A stretch of DNA of 64,000 nt from Planctomycetota bacterium (GCA_003669585.1 QWOQ01000003.1:62001-126000); one strand, 5' to 3'; positions 1 through 10,109 are shown, counted from the stretch's first letter. Numbers and translations are program-made. The notes: generated by a model from the letters alone, not told the origin.

Positions 1-726
1 GTCGATGGGCCACTGGTGGTTGAAGGATCGGTGCGGGTAACGGATCATCGAGGATGCGAATTCTCAATCAATACAGAAAAAAAACCTGTTGCACTGTGTC
101 GATGTGGATTGAGCGGCAGCCGACCTTTCTGTGATGGATCTCATAAAGCGTCTGGATTTATGGCAAGTGAAGAAGCGACGAATGGCATTGCCCCATCGAA
201 ACAAATTTCAGCATCGAGTTCAAAGAAAGAAAATCTTGATCATCCCGGACACCATTCGGTCAATAAGATTGTGCAGCGGTCGCTCGAGGTGGCCGCGATG
301 ACGAGTGGCTTTCATCCGATTACGCGTCTGATTGAAAAAGCATTACCGGAGATTGAGAGTATTGAAATTGGGATGTTGCATGTTTTTCTTCAGCACACTT
401 CAGCAGGGCTTTTGATTACAGAGAATGCGGACCCGGATGTTCTGGTTGATCTCAGTTGTGCCATGAACGCGCTTGCTCCGGAAGGAGATCACTGGATTCA
501 CTCCTGCGAGGGTCCAGATGACATGCCAGCGCATGTGAAGTCGGTGCTCGAAGGACCAAGCGTCTCGGTACCTGTTGGAAATGGAAAACTTCTTCTAGGT
601 ACTTGGCAGGGAATTTTTTTAGCAGAGCATCGCCGCCATGCCAGCTCAAGACGGTTGATCCTGTCTCTCTCAGGTTCCACTCGGGCGTCGCTTGCACCGT
701 TTACAAGACAAGAGGCTTCGACGTGA
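1..726 (+). CDS. CDGSH iron-sulfur domain fused to YjbQ family protein (5' partial)
   Basis: Two domains are visible. The first carries the 2Fe-2S CDGSH signature CRCGLSGSRPFCDGSH beginning at base 97 (C-x-C-x2-S-x3-P-x-C-D-G-S-H). After a polar linker, a YjbQ/UPF0047 domain fills the C-terminal 150 residues, with the family blocks HTSAGLLITENADPDV and GTWQGIFLAEHR. YjbQ proteins have a reported thiamine-phosphate-synthase side activity and an unclear main role; CDGSH domains bind a redox-active 2Fe-2S cluster. A GTG at base 16 could start translation, but the frame is open to base 1 and the residues before it (GPLVV) look like a normal CDGSH N-terminus, so the gene probably begins outside the window. 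The joining of these two domains in one chain is unusual. The next gene is 371 bases away. Confidence 0.8.
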   Translation, partial: VDGPLVVEGSVRVTDHRGCEFSINTEKKPVALCRCGLSGSRPFCDGSHKASGFMASEEATNGIAPSKQISASSSKKENLDHPGHHSVNKIVQRSLEVAAMTSGFHPITRLIEKALPEIESIEIGMLHVFLQHTSAGLLITENADPDVLVDLSCAMNALAPEGDHWIHSCEGPDDMPAHVKSVLEGPSVSVPVGNGKLLLGTWQGIFLAEHRRHASSRRLILSLSGSTRASLAPFTRQEAST

Positions 727-1097
727 TCCCGCAACAGAAGGGGATACAGGAACGAACGGCAATCAGCGGAGCGATTTTGGTTGAAATTTTTGAGTGAGAA
801 AATTCCCAAAGCGGGAAATAAATCGATCTTAAGAAGATGAAGACCTGCGGAAATTGTTCCATAGAAAAGGGTTATCGTGTTTTGATGCTATTTATTTCCG
901 GCTCTTTTGACCCATGGCGATATGGACTGACTTGAGTCGGGACTGTAGGGTTAGGCCGTGGAGAGGTCTTCTGAAAGTCTTTTGAGACAGGATTTTCTCT
1001 TTTTTGGTTCCGTTTCTGAGCCACCAATGCTCGTCGAAGGTTCTTGGCAGACATAAAAGTAGTATTCTTTCGCGCTTTCTAGAGTTTCTGAAACGAC
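727..1097. other. Intergenic region, no gene seen
   Basis: This 371-base gap separates the CDGSH-YjbQ gene from the RND exporter. Short open frames occur on both strands, but none has a ribosome binding site or recognisable protein. It presumably holds the promoter of the exporter. I could not pick out a convincing -35/-10 pair. Confidence 0.5.
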
Positions 1098-3644
1098 ATG
1101 ACGTCGCACTCCAAACCGAATTTTTATCAGCTTCACAGCGTCGCTGTGATGGGCGTGCTCGTCTTTTTGCTGCCGCTGGTGGTGGTCGGTGCGATCAAGG
1201 CCAAGGGTAATAATCGCAACGATGTCAAGGGCTGGCTGCCCGCGGAATACCCAGAAACACAGGTATATAAGTTCTTTCGCGAGAATTTTCAGGGCGAAGA
1301 ATTTATTCTCGTCAGCTGGAAGGGCTGCACGATGAACGATGCGCGGGTCGAACTGCTTGCCCGAAAGCTCCTTCCCCCCCCGGAAGAGGCGGCTCGGATC
1401 GATCGACCGCTCTATTTTAAAACAATTCAGACCGGGCCTCGAGCCGTTGCATTGATGTGCGACGAGCCGTTGCGTCTGGAGCCCGAGGAAGCTGTCGTTC
1501 GGCTTACCGGTGCCCTGATCGGACCGGCGCCCCCGAAGGGCTCTATGGTCGAAGAGGCACAAGCATCCGATGATCCAATGTCAGCGTTCGAAGCGCGGCA
1601 GACATGTTTGGTGCTCACGCTTTCAGATGCTGCCAGAGCAAATCTTCACGGCACGATCGATCTCATTCGCAACGTGGCTGCCACCGAGTGCGCAATCCCT
1701 GAAAAAGATTTGCACATGGGAGGCCCCCCAGTCGACAACGTCTCGATTGATAAGGCTGGACAGACAAGCGTGACCGTTTTATTTGCATTGTCGTTGGTAG
1801 TCGGATTTTTCGTGAGTTGGTGGAGTCTCAAAAGCAAACTTTTGGTCGGACTTGTGCTGGCATCCGGCGTGTACAGCATGTTTGCGAGTCTCGCGGTGGT
1901 GTGGTATTCGGGATATCCGGTTGATGCGATTTTGTTAACCATGCCGTCGCTGGTCTACGTGGCGACAACCTCGGGTGCGATTCATCTGGCAAACTACTAC
2001 CGGGATCAACTTGCCGAGACCGGAATCGTAGAGGGGGCCGCTGGCCGGGCTGTGCATCATGCACTTTTGCCTTTGTCGCTTGCTACTGGAACGACCGCTA
2101 TCGGATTGGCAACCTTGGCCGTGAGCGAGCTTGTGCCGATTCGCATGTTCGGAATTTTTTCCGCCATCGGGGTTGTTGTCAGCTTTTTAATTCTCGTTCT
2201 TTTTATGCCGGCGGCGCTTGAACTTTGGCCACCGAAGCTCAATCTTGGAAAACTTGCAAGCGACGATTCTGTCGATCATTGGAAGCCGATCGAATCGAGC
2301 CCATGGTGGCGAGTTGGTCAATGGATTACACATCACAACGGAGTCGTTTCGATTGTATGTTTGATGCTCTTGGCGGTCGTTTCCTGGGGCATGCTGAAAG
2401 TCGAAAGCAGCGTGCAGTTGATGCGAATGTTCGCTCCGAACTCGCGGATTCGGCAAGATTACCGCTGGCTCGAAGCAAATCTCGGTCAGCTTGTGCCGAT
2501 GGAAATTCTTTTACGGATCGATCAGGAAAAGTGCCCGCTTAATTTTCTTGAGCGCATGGAACTCGTTGGCGATGTGCAAGACTCCATTGCCCAGCTTGAT
2601 GAAGTGGGAAGTTCACTTTCAACCGTTACATTCGGCCGAAGTTTGGAGACAGGTTCCGGCGGAGATGGGATTGGGGGCGCAGCAGCAAGAGCCTTTGGCC
2701 TCAATGCCCGCACGCGTCGCAGCGTGCTCAATCGGCGTTTGGTGGCGCATCGCCAAGACTTCTTAAATGGTGACTATCTGCGAGAGGTGACTGACGAGGA
2801 TGGTCACACAGAGGAACTATGGCGAATCAGTGCGCGAGTGAGTGCAACAAAGGAAGTAGACTACGCGCTTTTTAAGCAGGATCTTCGCGAAAAGATTGAG
2901 CCGATTTTGGCGGATAGAGAAAAGTCGGGAATCGGTGGAATTCAAGTCGAATACACCGGGCTGATGCCGCTTGTTTACAAAGCGCAGCACTCGCTTCTTG
3001 ACGGACTCGTGTGGGGGTTTGTGATCGACTTTGCGATTATCGTGCTGGTGATGATTTTGCTGTGTCGAGCAACGTCGGCAGGGCTTGTGCTCCTGCTGCC
3101 GGCGGCCTTTCCCGCGATGATGGTGTTTGGCTGCATGGGCTGGGGACATACAGCTCTTACAGCGCTCGACATGGGAACGCTTCTCATCGACATTGGCACG
3201 GTGATGGCGCCGAGCGTGGCACTTGGTGTAACGGTGGACGATGTTGTCCATTTTATGCTTTGGTTTCGTCGTGGAATTGCCGATGGGCTCGATCGCAAAC
3301 AAGCCACCATGCTTGCCTACAAGGGATGCGCTCGAGCGATGTATCAAAGTTGGGGCGTGATCGGGATCGGTCTTTCGGTTTTCGCTCTGTCCCCCTTCGG
3401 ACCCACGCAGCGATTCGGATACATGATGCTTTCGATGCTGACTGTCGCTATGGTTGGCAACCTTATTCTGCTCCCGGCTCTTTTGTCGGGACCATTGGGC
3501 GAAGTCTTCAGTTGGTCGGTCAAACGCATGAACAAAAAGAGAGAAGAATCGGATCGTCGTCATCTTAAGACCGATCCCGGAAGCGACCTGCTTCCCCCAC
3601 CACATGTCCTTCCAGGCTCATCCAAGCACGCTACGCCGGCGTGA
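1098..3644 (+). CDS. RND superfamily / MMPL family exporter
   Basis: A large inner-membrane protein of 848 residues with two-fold RND-like architecture. An N-terminal membrane helix (about residues 16-33) is followed by a soluble loop to about 220, then a bundle of five to six helices (about 225-375). A second loop (about 440-640) and a second helix bundle (about 645-815) follow. The second bundle contains GVTVDDVVHFMLWFRRG, the acidic motif typical of the proton-relay helix in RND and patched/SSD proteins. The substrate cannot be read from sequence; relatives export lipids, hopanoids or hydrophobic compounds by proton motive force. The basic, polar C-terminal tail is probably cytosolic. The ATG start has only a weak Shine-Dalgarno. 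The stop lies 65 bases before the preferred start of the methyltransferase gene, so the two may be co-transcribed. Confidence 0.8.
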   Translation: MTSHSKPNFYQLHSVAVMGVLVFLLPLVVVGAIKAKGNNRNDVKGWLPAEYPETQVYKFFRENFQGEEFILVSWKGCTMNDARVELLARKLLPPPEEAARIDRPLYFKTIQTGPRAVALMCDEPLRLEPEEAVVRLTGALIGPAPPKGSMVEEAQASDDPMSAFEARQTCLVLTLSDAARANLHGTIDLIRNVAATECAIPEKDLHMGGPPVDNVSIDKAGQTSVTVLFALSLVVGFFVSWWSLKSKLLVGLVLASGVYSMFASLAVVWYSGYPVDAILLTMPSLVYVATTSGAIHLANYYRDQLAETGIVEGAAGRAVHHALLPLSLATGTTAIGLATLAVSELVPIRMFGIFSAIGVVVSFLILVLFMPAALELWPPKLNLGKLASDDSVDHWKPIESSPWWRVGQWITHHNGVVSIVCLMLLAVVSWGMLKVESSVQLMRMFAPNSRIRQDYRWLEANLGQLVPMEILLRIDQEKCPLNFLERMELVGDVQDSIAQLDEVGSSLSTVTFGRSLETGSGGDGIGGAAARAFGLNARTRRSVLNRRLVAHRQDFLNGDYLREVTDEDGHTEELWRISARVSATKEVDYALFKQDLREKIEPILADREKSGIGGIQVEYTGLMPLVYKAQHSLLDGLVWGFVIDFAIIVLVMILLCRATSAGLVLLLPAAFPAMMVFGCMGWGHTALTALDMGTLLIDIGTVMAPSVALGVTVDDVVHFMLWFRRGIADGLDRKQATMLAYKGCARAMYQSWGVIGIGLSVFALSPFGPTQRFGYMMLSMLTVAMVGNLILLPALLSGPLGEVFSWSVKRMNKKREESDRRHLKTDPGSDLLPPPHVLPGSSKHATPA

Positions 3645-3709
3645 GTTTGAGTGCCGCGTGTGAATCGAGTCTGTGGACATGCGGCAGTTCAGAGGGTATC
3701 CATAAGGGC

Positions 3710-4960
3710 ATGAGCACGCAGAAACCCGATCGGACAGTCGAGCCAATCTCTGTCCATTCAACCGGAATGCCAGTGGCTACCGTCGTGCTCAAGGCAAAAA
3801 AAGCACGGCCGTTTTTTGGGAAGCATCCTTGGGTGCTCGATTCAGCCATTGAACGAGTGGATGGAGAGCCAGTCGATGGCGAGGTTGTCGACTTGGCGAG
3901 TTCCACGGGCAATTGGATTGCTCGCGGAATCTGGAATAAAACAAGTCGACTTCGCGTGAGGCTCTATGTCTTTCAGCCTGAGCAGCGACTCGATGCAGCA
4001 CTTTTTTGCGCGAGAATTGAGCAGGCAGTTGCGCTTCGCAAACAGTTGGGACTCGATGATCCAGAAGGTGCAGCAAGGATCGTGTCGAGCGAAGGGGATG
4101 GACTGTCGGGCTTAGTGGTGGATCGCTATGCCGGCTATCTGGCCGTGCAGGTGACATCTCTTGGAATCGCCAGACGACTCGACATCATTTGCGATTCTTT
4201 GCAAAATCTTCTTCATCCGCAGGGAATCGTGTTGCGAGGAGCAGAGCGAGGACTTGCAGCACTTGAGGGGATGCATCTTCCGGAAGGCCACTACCGAGGT
4301 CGTGTACCGGAATCACCGATATTTGTGCGCGAGCACGGATTACGGTACGGCGTCGATCTTCTCGAAGGTCAGAAAACGGGATTCTATCTCGATCAACGGG
4401 ACAACCGGCAGGCCGCCGCAAGACTTGCTCGCGGCAGACGCGTGCTCGATATGTTTTGTTATTCCGGAGGGTTTACCGCGGCGTGTTCTGTGTCCGGAAA
4501 AGCCAGCAGTGTGCTCGCGGTTGATTCAAGCGCTCGCGCAACCACGCTCGCGAGGGCTAATGCAGATTTGAACGGTGCGTCGAATGTGACAGTCGAAACA
4601 TCCGATGCCTTTGATCGCCTCGATCAACTCTTTGCCGCCGGAGAACGATTCGGAATGGTGATTCTCGATCCGCCAAAATTTGCCAGAAGCCGGGCGGCAC
4701 TCGAGGACGCCCTGCGGGCCTATCATCGGATCAATCGATTAGCGGTTGATCTGCTTGAACCGGGAGGGATTCTGGTGACATGCAGCTGCTCGGGGCAGGT
4801 GTCGAGGGATGATTTTCTTGTCATGCTCTCTGGCGTCGCGCAGCGCAGCGGTCGTTCGATAAGCGTCATTGAGGTCCGCGGAGCTGCGCCCGATCATCCC
4901 TTCAGCATCAGTTGCCTTGAAGGTGAATATCTCAAGTGCGTCATCGCACGAGTGGTGTAA
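3710..4960 (+). CDS. Class I rRNA large-subunit methyltransferase, RlmI/RlmK family
   Basis: A 416-residue SAM-dependent methyltransferase of the RlmI type, which makes 5-methylcytosine in 23S rRNA. The N-terminal part has a PUA-like fold (KARPFFGKHPWVLDSAIE). The Rossmann domain shows motif I as VLDMFCYSGGFTAACS, an acidic motif II (VLAVDSS) and motif IV as VILDPPKFARS. A Cys motif TCSCSGQ follows, as expected for the m5C class. The start was placed at ATG 3710, preceded by AAGGG. A GTG at 3641 overlaps the stop of the exporter and would add 23 residues unlike the family N-terminus. The exact target base cannot be told from sequence. Confidence 0.85.
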   Translation: MSTQKPDRTVEPISVHSTGMPVATVVLKAKKARPFFGKHPWVLDSAIERVDGEPVDGEVVDLASSTGNWIARGIWNKTSRLRVRLYVFQPEQRLDAALFCARIEQAVALRKQLGLDDPEGAARIVSSEGDGLSGLVVDRYAGYLAVQVTSLGIARRLDIICDSLQNLLHPQGIVLRGAERGLAALEGMHLPEGHYRGRVPESPIFVREHGLRYGVDLLEGQKTGFYLDQRDNRQAAARLARGRRVLDMFCYSGGFTAACSVSGKASSVLAVDSSARATTLARANADLNGASNVTVETSDAFDRLDQLFAAGERFGMVILDPPKFARSRAALEDALRAYHRINRLAVDLLEPGGILVTCSCSGQVSRDDFLVMLSGVAQRSGRSISVIEVRGAAPDHPFSISCLEGEYLKCVIARVV

Positions 4961-5061
4961 TCGGCAACACACGAACAAGTCGTTCTGCCGCTTTTTCGCA
5001 ATCGAAAGAACGCTCACCATACGTGGCAACAAAAGCATTCAAAGCGTCTTGAATTCTGCAA

Positions 5062-5099
5062 GAAAAACAAAAAACGCACAGTTTTTGAAGTGAACTGTG
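5062..5099 (-). terminator. Rho-independent terminator of the ilvN-ilvC-hypothetical operon
   Basis: Read on the minus strand, CACAGTT pairs with AACTGTG (7 bp, 9-base loop) and is followed directly by GCGTTTTTTGTTTTT. It lies about 36 bases downstream of the stop of the small minus-strand gene, where a terminator is expected. The stem is short and AT-rich, so strength is uncertain. Confidence 0.6.
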
Positions 5100-5134
5100 A
5101 CGTGAGTTTCTTCTCAACCGTTGTTTGAACAACG

Positions 5135-5410
5135 TCAGAGTTTTTTCAGTCGCGTGTACTCGTCCATTGTGACAGTTGTCATCTCGCCATCGTCGCGGGC
5201 AAGAATCAAAACGTCGCTGTAAACCTTGTCATCGGAATTTCTACGAAAATGAAGGCCATGGCGACGACGTTCCCGCCGGAGCACCCGACCAATCGTCGTG
5301 GTGCTCCACGAAGCGCTCGATCCAACGGTAACTCCGTGGACCACCTCTACACGGTCGCCCGGTTCGAGGTGTTCGTAGAGCGTGCGGGATTGATATTCTT
5401 CAGGAGTCAT
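5135..5410 (-). CDS. Small conserved-looking hypothetical protein
   Basis: A soluble 91-residue protein, highly charged and without signal peptide or membrane segment. The middle (GDRVEVVHGVTVGSS) reads like a small beta-barrel start and is followed by a basic stretch, RRERRRHGLHFRRNSDD. The C-terminal part (DDGEMTTVTMDEYTRLKKL) is mixed alpha/beta. It sits 39 bases downstream of ilvC on the same strand and just before a terminator, so it is likely the last gene of the ilvN-ilvC transcript. I do not recognise a family. Its basic patch and barrel-like segment could suit nucleic-acid binding, but that is a guess. Confidence 0.6.
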   Translation of the reverse strand: MTPEEYQSRTLYEHLEPGDRVEVVHGVTVGSSASWSTTTIGRVLRRERRRHGLHFRRNSDDKVYSDVLILARDDGEMTTVTMDEYTRLKKL

Positions 5411-5449
5411 AAGACTCTCCGGTAAACTCGTCGCGTCGTTGAATGGGCT

Positions 5450-6454
5450 TCAGACTTCCTTTGAATCGATCCACTTCATCATCTTGCGGAGGCCGCGACC
5501 AGTTTCAGTTAACGGATGCTCCCTCTCGCGACGCCGCGTTGCCTTGAACATGGCTGCACCACCGCGATTTTCAAGAATCCAGTCTCGGGCAAATTGTCCC
5601 GATCGAATTTCCTCAAGAATTTTTCGCATTTCGGCTCGAGTTTCATCAGTAATGATTCGTTTGCCTCGGGTGTAATCACCGTATTCGGCAGTGTTTGAAA
5701 CACTGTATCGCATATATTCAAGGCCACCCTGATAGAACAAATCGACAATGAGTTTCATTTCGTGCAGACATTCGAAATAGGCCATTTCTGGCTGGTATCC
5801 AGCTTCAACAAGCGTTTCGAATCCGGCTTTGATGAGTTCTGAAACGCCACCGCACAGCACGGCCTGCTCGCCGAAGAGGTCGGTTTCTGTTTCCTCGGCA
5901 ATCGTTGTTTCAATCACGCCACCACGGGTACCGCCGATTCCTTTGGCATACGCCAAACCCATTTTTTTTGTTTCGGCACTCGCACCGGGACTCATCGCGA
6001 TCAGACAGGGAACTCCTCCTCCCTTGACGAATTCACTACGCACAAGATGCCCGGGACCCTTGGGGGCAACGAGCAGCAAGTCGTGGCCAGCGGGCGGTTC
6101 GACTTGCTCGAAGTGAAAGTTGAAGCCGTGGCTGGCCATCAGGATGGCACCCTTTTTCAGATGGGGCTTGATCGATGTTCGGTAGACATCTGCCTGCAGT
6201 TCATCGGGCAGCAAAATATTGACCAAGTCTGCTTGCTTGACAGCATCTTCAATGGTCAGCGGTTCGAAGCCGTGGCTTTTCGCGAGATCATAATTAGGGC
6301 CACCGGGTCGCTGTCCAACAACGACCTTGAGTTTGCTGTCGCGCAGGTTCTGTGCTTGGGCGTGCCCCTGACTTCCATAGCCGAGAATGGCGATAATTTT
6401 TCCGTCAAGAAATTTGAGGTCGGCATCGGCGTCGTAGTAGATCGTTGCAGGCAC
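5450..6454 (-). CDS. ilvC: Ketol-acid reductoisomerase (class I)
   Basis: This enzyme converts acetolactate or acetohydroxybutyrate into the dihydroxy acids of valine/isoleucine synthesis, with Mg2+ and NAD(P)H. At 334 residues it is a short class I enzyme. The Rossmann motif [13 protein letters not shown] is at residues 25-37. Metal and substrate residues are seen in [15 protein letters not shown] (about 189-203) and in [17 protein letters not shown] (about 228-244). The loop after strand beta-2 reads [12 protein letters not shown]; the two serines that usually contact the NADPH 2'-phosphate are replaced by Gly and Asn, so NADH use is possible. It lies 104 bases downstream of ilvN. The large subunit gene ilvB is not in the window. 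Confidence 0.97.
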   Translation of the reverse strand: MPATIYYDADADLKFLDGKIIAILGYGSQGHAQAQNLRDSKLKVVVGQRPGGPNYDLAKSHGFEPLTIEDAVKQADLVNILLPDELQADVYRTSIKPHLKKGAILMASHGFNFHFEQVEPPAGHDLLLVAPKGPGHLVRSEFVKGGGVPCLIAMSPGASAETKKMGLAYAKGIGGTRGGVIETTIAEETETDLFGEQAVLCGGVSELIKAGFETLVEAGYQPEMAYFECLHEMKLIVDLFYQGGLEYMRYSVSNTAEYGDYTRGKRIITDETRAEMRKILEEIRSGQFARDWILENRGGAAMFKATRRREREHPLTETGRGLRKMMKWIDSKEV

Positions 6455-6557
6455 GGGGAAAACTCCTTAGCAGTGAAATTGGGAAAGGCGTGAAGACGTT
6501 GGTGAACGAAGAACATACGTGAAAAATAGCGTAAAGGCCAAAATTAAAAATCTCAGA

Positions 6558-7115
6558 TTACGCGAATGAATCGCTTTCAGAAGAGGAGTCGGCCGGACGC
6601 GCACCATCGGCAGCCTCGGTGAGTTCCCGTGTTGGTGGATTTCCTCGAACCATAGCGATGCGCCCGGTGCGAACGAGTTCAACAATGCCCAGGGGCCGAA
6701 TCAGTTCGATGAATCCCTCAATTTTCTTTTCCGTTCCAGAGATTTCAACGATGACTCCATCGGTGGCAACGTCCACAATCCGTCCGCGAAAAATCTCCGC
6801 CAGTTCTTTGATCTCGGTTCTTGCCGTGCCAATCGGCACGCAAACCTTAATAAGCATCAAATCGCGTTCTATGTAATTGCGAGAACTGATGTCATCAACT
6901 CGCACGACAGTGACGATTTTCTCTAACTGACGACGCACCTGGTCGAGCACTCGGTCGTCGCCGCGCAAGACGAAAGTCATGCGAGAAAAATTGCGATCCT
7001 CGGTTTCTCCAACGGCGAGGCTGTCGATGTTGTAACCGCGACTTGCCAGCATGCCTGAGATGTGAGCGAGAACGCCAGGAACATTTTGAACGGTGGCTGA
7101 GAGAACGTGCCGCAT
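6558..7115 (-). CDS. ilvN: Acetolactate synthase small (regulatory) subunit
   Basis: This is the regulatory subunit of acetohydroxyacid synthase, which binds the catalytic IlvB subunit and gives valine feedback control. At 185 residues it has the usual long form. An N-terminal ACT domain (about residues 3-75) contains VQNVPGVLAHISGMLASRGYNIDSL. A C-terminal domain (about 85-165) contains ERDLMLIKVCVP. The last 20 residues are an acidic/serine-rich tail. It is first in the minus-strand ilvN-ilvC pair and divergent from rpsB. No attenuator-type leader peptide was recognised upstream. Confidence 0.95.
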   Translation of the reverse strand: MRHVLSATVQNVPGVLAHISGMLASRGYNIDSLAVGETEDRNFSRMTFVLRGDDRVLDQVRRQLEKIVTVVRVDDISSRNYIERDLMLIKVCVPIGTARTEIKELAEIFRGRIVDVATDGVIVEISGTEKKIEGFIELIRPLGIVELVRTGRIAMVRGNPPTRELTEAADGARPADSSSESDSFA

Positions 7116-7460
7116 GATTTGAACCGTCGGCCCAGCGGCGGCCAGAGGTGTCTTCCTTCTATTGAGAACAAAGATTGATCGAGTTTTGGGGAATCTTTCT
7201 AAGTGAGGGAGTCTATTTCGAAAATTCCCCGCGATTCAAGCCTTTCGTTCCCTCCTGCGGCCATACGGGTGATGCGTTGACATTGCCCCTGCGAAAGGAA
7301 TAGTCTCCCGACGTCGGAAGGATTGCCTCGGACAGGTCAAAACAGGCCGAGATGGTCGCCATCGGAAAAATTATTCGGTGACGAAGTCCGCTGTTTTCAC
7401 CTTACTCCCCGCATCGGCCCGCGTCGTCTCGCACCAAATTACCCAGAGAGATTTTTACTC
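7116..7460. other. Divergent intergenic region ilvN / rpsB
   Basis: These 345 bases separate ilvN (minus) from the preferred rpsB start. The right part holds a sigma70-like promoter for rpsB (listed separately) and a leader of about 150 bases that could carry ribosomal-protein autoregulation. No structured S2-binding leader could be confirmed by eye. No promoter was identified for ilvN. Confidence 0.5.
7277..7306 (+). promoter_or_regulatory. Candidate sigma70 promoter of the rpsB operon
   Basis: A perfect -35 TTGACA at 7277-7282 is followed, 18 bases later, by a poor -10-like TAGTCT at 7301-7306 (ATAGTC with 17-base spacing). It lies about 155 bases before the rpsB start codon and points toward the rpsB-tsf-pyrH-frr cluster. 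Confidence 0.4.
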
Positions 7461-8285
7461 GTGTCGAATGTTTTGGCCCAAGAGTTGATCGAGGCGGGTG
7501 TTCATTTTGGACATCGTGCAGGTCGCTGGAATCCCAAGATGCGGCCCTACATTCATGGCCGCCGCAATCTTATCCACATCATTGACGTTCGCGAGACCGT
7601 GCGCGGTCTGCTTCGGGCAAGGAAATATCTCAAGCAGATTGCAGCAAACGGCAGTCTGATTCTGTTTGTCGGAACCAAACGGCAAGCTTCTGAAGCGATT
7701 GCAAAAGAAGCAACTCGCTGTGGCATGCCCTATGTCAGCGATCGCTGGCTCGGCGGAACTCTCACGAATTTCCGAACGATTCGCAATCGTCTCGCTCGAT
7801 TGGAAGAACTTGAAAAGCTGATTCCTTCAGATGCCTTTGGCACATACTCGAAAAAGATGCAGTCTTCGCTGCGTCGCGAGTATCGAAAAATGGAGCGAAA
7901 TCTTGGCGGCATTCGAACCCTTGGACGTTTGCCCGAGTGTTTGGTGTTGTTTGATCCGAAAAAAGAAAAAAATGCAGTGAACGAGGCGAGGAAGGTCGGG
8001 CTTACCACCGTTGCGCTGATTGATACAGACTGTGATCCAGACGTCATCGATCTACCCATTCCCGGAAACGATGACTCCATCCGATCGATTGAACTTGTTG
8101 CCAGTCGTTTGGCTGACGCAATTCTCGAAGGCAAAGCACAAGCTGGAATTGACGCGATTGTGGCTGCCGAAGGAGCTGACGGACTTGCTGTAAAACCCAA
8201 GGCTGGCGGTCGAGGGGTACCACGTCCAGGCGGAAAGCGATCGACTTCCAAAGCCCCAGCCCCTTCCCAAATTCCTCAACCGTGA
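7461..8285 (+). CDS. rpsB: 30S ribosomal protein S2
   Basis: Small-subunit ribosomal protein S2, 274 residues from the preferred start. Family blocks are plain: [19 protein letters not shown] near the N-terminus, [27 protein letters not shown] and [14 protein letters not shown]. The start is GTG 7461, preceded by AGAGAG. A longer in-frame reading from 7323 would add 46 residues not found in S2. The C-terminal 50 residues are a Pro/Lys/Ser-rich extension that is probably disordered. It is the first gene of the classic rpsB-tsf-pyrH-frr order. Confidence 0.97.
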   Translation: MSNVLAQELIEAGVHFGHRAGRWNPKMRPYIHGRRNLIHIIDVRETVRGLLRARKYLKQIAANGSLILFVGTKRQASEAIAKEATRCGMPYVSDRWLGGTLTNFRTIRNRLARLEELEKLIPSDAFGTYSKKMQSSLRREYRKMERNLGGIRTLGRLPECLVLFDPKKEKNAVNEARKVGLTTVALIDTDCDPDVIDLPIPGNDDSIRSIELVASRLADAILEGKAQAGIDAIVAAEGADGLAVKPKAGGRGVPRPGGKRSTSKAPAPSQIPQP

Positions 8286-8446
8286 TTGCCGCGCGAGCGT
8301 AAGTTTTCAAGGTGTATGCAATTTATTGGCAGGCCTTGGATCGCGAACGTGCGAACGAGCATCGTGGTTGAGTTCATGTTTTCTATCGCTTCTGTTACGG
8401 ATCAGAAGTTCGTCATTGGTTTTTGAATCGTCGTGGAGTTTCATAC

Positions 8447-9292
8447 ATGCCAGAAATAACAGCCGCTGCAGTTAAAAATCTCCGGGAGCGCACCGGCCTT
8501 CCCATGATGGAGTGCAAAAAAGCTCTTCAAGAAACAGGTGGAGACGAAGCAACAGCAGTTGATTGGCTTCGCAAGCAGGGAATCAAAACGCAGGCCATGC
8601 GAAGCGATCGCGAAATGTCGACAGGACGACTCGCGGTCTATACCGACCTTGCCAAGGGTGTTGGAGCCATGGTGGAATTGCGGTGCGAAAGTGCCCCTGT
8701 TGCTGGTCACGATGAGGTCAAGGCGCTGGTGAATGCGATGGCCGTGCAGCTTGCCACAGGCCCTGGAGCACACACTCCGGCAGAACTCCTTGCTCAAAAA
8801 TGTCCGAGTGATCCAACGAAAACGCTCGGTGAAAAAAAGGATGATCTCTTTAACAGAATGCGAGAAGTGTTCGAAGTTGCCAGAATTCTTCGAATTGATG
8901 CCCCGTGCGGTGGTTACGCTCATCACGATGGATCAAAGGCGGCCCTCGTAGAGCTTTCTGGAAAGACCGACGCACCCGACGCGGCGATCGTTGCCAAAGA
9001 TATTGCTATGCACATTGTTGCCAGTGCGCCGCAGGCTTTGTGCAAAGAAGATCTTGATCCTGCAGTTGTAGAGAAAGAGCGGTCAATCCTTATGGAAGCT
9101 GCTCGCAAGGAAGGGAAGCCCGAAAATATTCTTGCCAAGATGATCGAGGGACGCCTGCGCAACTTTTTCAGTGCTTGCGTGCTTCTGGAACAGCCGTTTG
9201 TAAAGGATGACAAAGTGACCGTTGGGCAACTCGCCAAGGGGGCTGATCTGGTCGTCAAACGCATGGAAAACTGGTTGCTTGGCGGCTCCTGA
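8447..9292 (+). CDS. tsf: Translation elongation factor Ts
   Basis: EF-Ts is the nucleotide exchange factor for EF-Tu. This protein is 281 residues long. The N-terminal UBA-like domain ([19 protein letters not shown]) carries the EF-Tu-contacting motif, and the core domain follows ([27 protein letters not shown]). The start is ATG 8447 with GGAG 10 bases upstream; an upstream in-frame start at 8423 would add 8 residues but has no better site. It is 161 bases downstream of rpsB and 34 bases before pyrH. Confidence 0.97.
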   Translation: MPEITAAAVKNLRERTGLPMMECKKALQETGGDEATAVDWLRKQGIKTQAMRSDREMSTGRLAVYTDLAKGVGAMVELRCESAPVAGHDEVKALVNAMAVQLATGPGAHTPAELLAQKCPSDPTKTLGEKKDDLFNRMREVFEVARILRIDAPCGGYAHHDGSKAALVELSGKTDAPDAAIVAKDIAMHIVASAPQALCKEDLDPAVVEKERSILMEAARKEGKPENILAKMIEGRLRNFFSACVLLEQPFVKDDKVTVGQLAKGADLVVKRMENWLLGGS

Positions 9293-9326
9293 TGTTCTCT
9301 GCATAAGTTCAAAAGAGCGGCCGAAA

Positions 9327-10109
9327 ATGTATGTGGAGGATGCCGTGACCACCGATGTTTCTAGTTCCGGCGATATGCCCGCGGGCAGTCCTTATCGTCG
9401 CGTAGTGCTCAAGCTTTCGGGTGAAAGTTTTTGCAGGCCTGGCGAACGCGGTATCTCAATGGATGAGGTTCTGCATATTGCCCGACAGACGGTGCAGGCT
9501 GCCTCTCGCGGCGTGGAAATAGCCGTCGTGATTGGGGGTGGAAATATTCTTCGCGGTGCATCCTTTACAGCTGGCAATACGGCTGTTCAGGAGGCCACTG
9601 GCCACTATATGGGAATGCTTGCAACGGTGATCAACGGCCTTGCCCTGCAAGACGCGATTGAAAGCGTTGGGGCTCAGACTCGCCTGCTGACTGCGACCCG
9701 TATGGACGGAGTCGCAGAACCGTACATTCGTCGTCGCGCGAGACGTCATCTGGAGAAGGGTCGAATCGTGATTCTTGCCGCAGGAACCGGGAGCCCATTT
9801 GTCACGACCGATACCGCCGCAGCCCAGCGGGCTTTAGAGCTTGAGGCCGATATTCTGATGAAAGCCACCCGGGTGGATGGCGTTTATTCGGACGATCCGG
9901 AGAAAAATCCACACGCGATCCTCTATCGGGATCTGACCTATCAACAAGTTCGAGAGCAAAATCTCCGCGTGATGGATGTCACTGCCATTAGCCAGTGCAT
10001 GGAACACGCAATGCCGATTCTTGTGTTCAACTATCGACAGGATCGCAATATCGAACGTGCCGTTTCCGGAGAAAAGATTGGTACGCTTGTGAGTGCGAGA
10101 AAGGACTGA
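9327..10109 (+). CDS. pyrH: Uridylate kinase
   Basis: UMP kinase makes UDP from UMP and ATP, an essential step in pyrimidine nucleotide synthesis. It belongs to the amino-acid-kinase fold and acts as a hexamer. The N-terminal motif [12 protein letters not shown] and the loop [12 protein letters not shown] bind phosphates; [18 protein letters not shown] and [14 protein letters not shown] are further family blocks. The start is ATG 9327, giving 260 residues with a slightly long acidic N-terminus (about 15 extra residues). It lies between tsf and frr, with 28 bases to the latter. Confidence 0.96.
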   Translation: MYVEDAVTTDVSSSGDMPAGSPYRRVVLKLSGESFCRPGERGISMDEVLHIARQTVQAASRGVEIAVVIGGGNILRGASFTAGNTAVQEATGHYMGMLATVINGLALQDAIESVGAQTRLLTATRMDGVAEPYIRRRARRHLEKGRIVILAAGTGSPFVTTDTAAAQRALELEADILMKATRVDGVYSDDPEKNPHAILYRDLTYQQVREQNLRVMDVTAISQCMEHAMPILVFNYRQDRNIERAVSGEKIGTLVSARKD

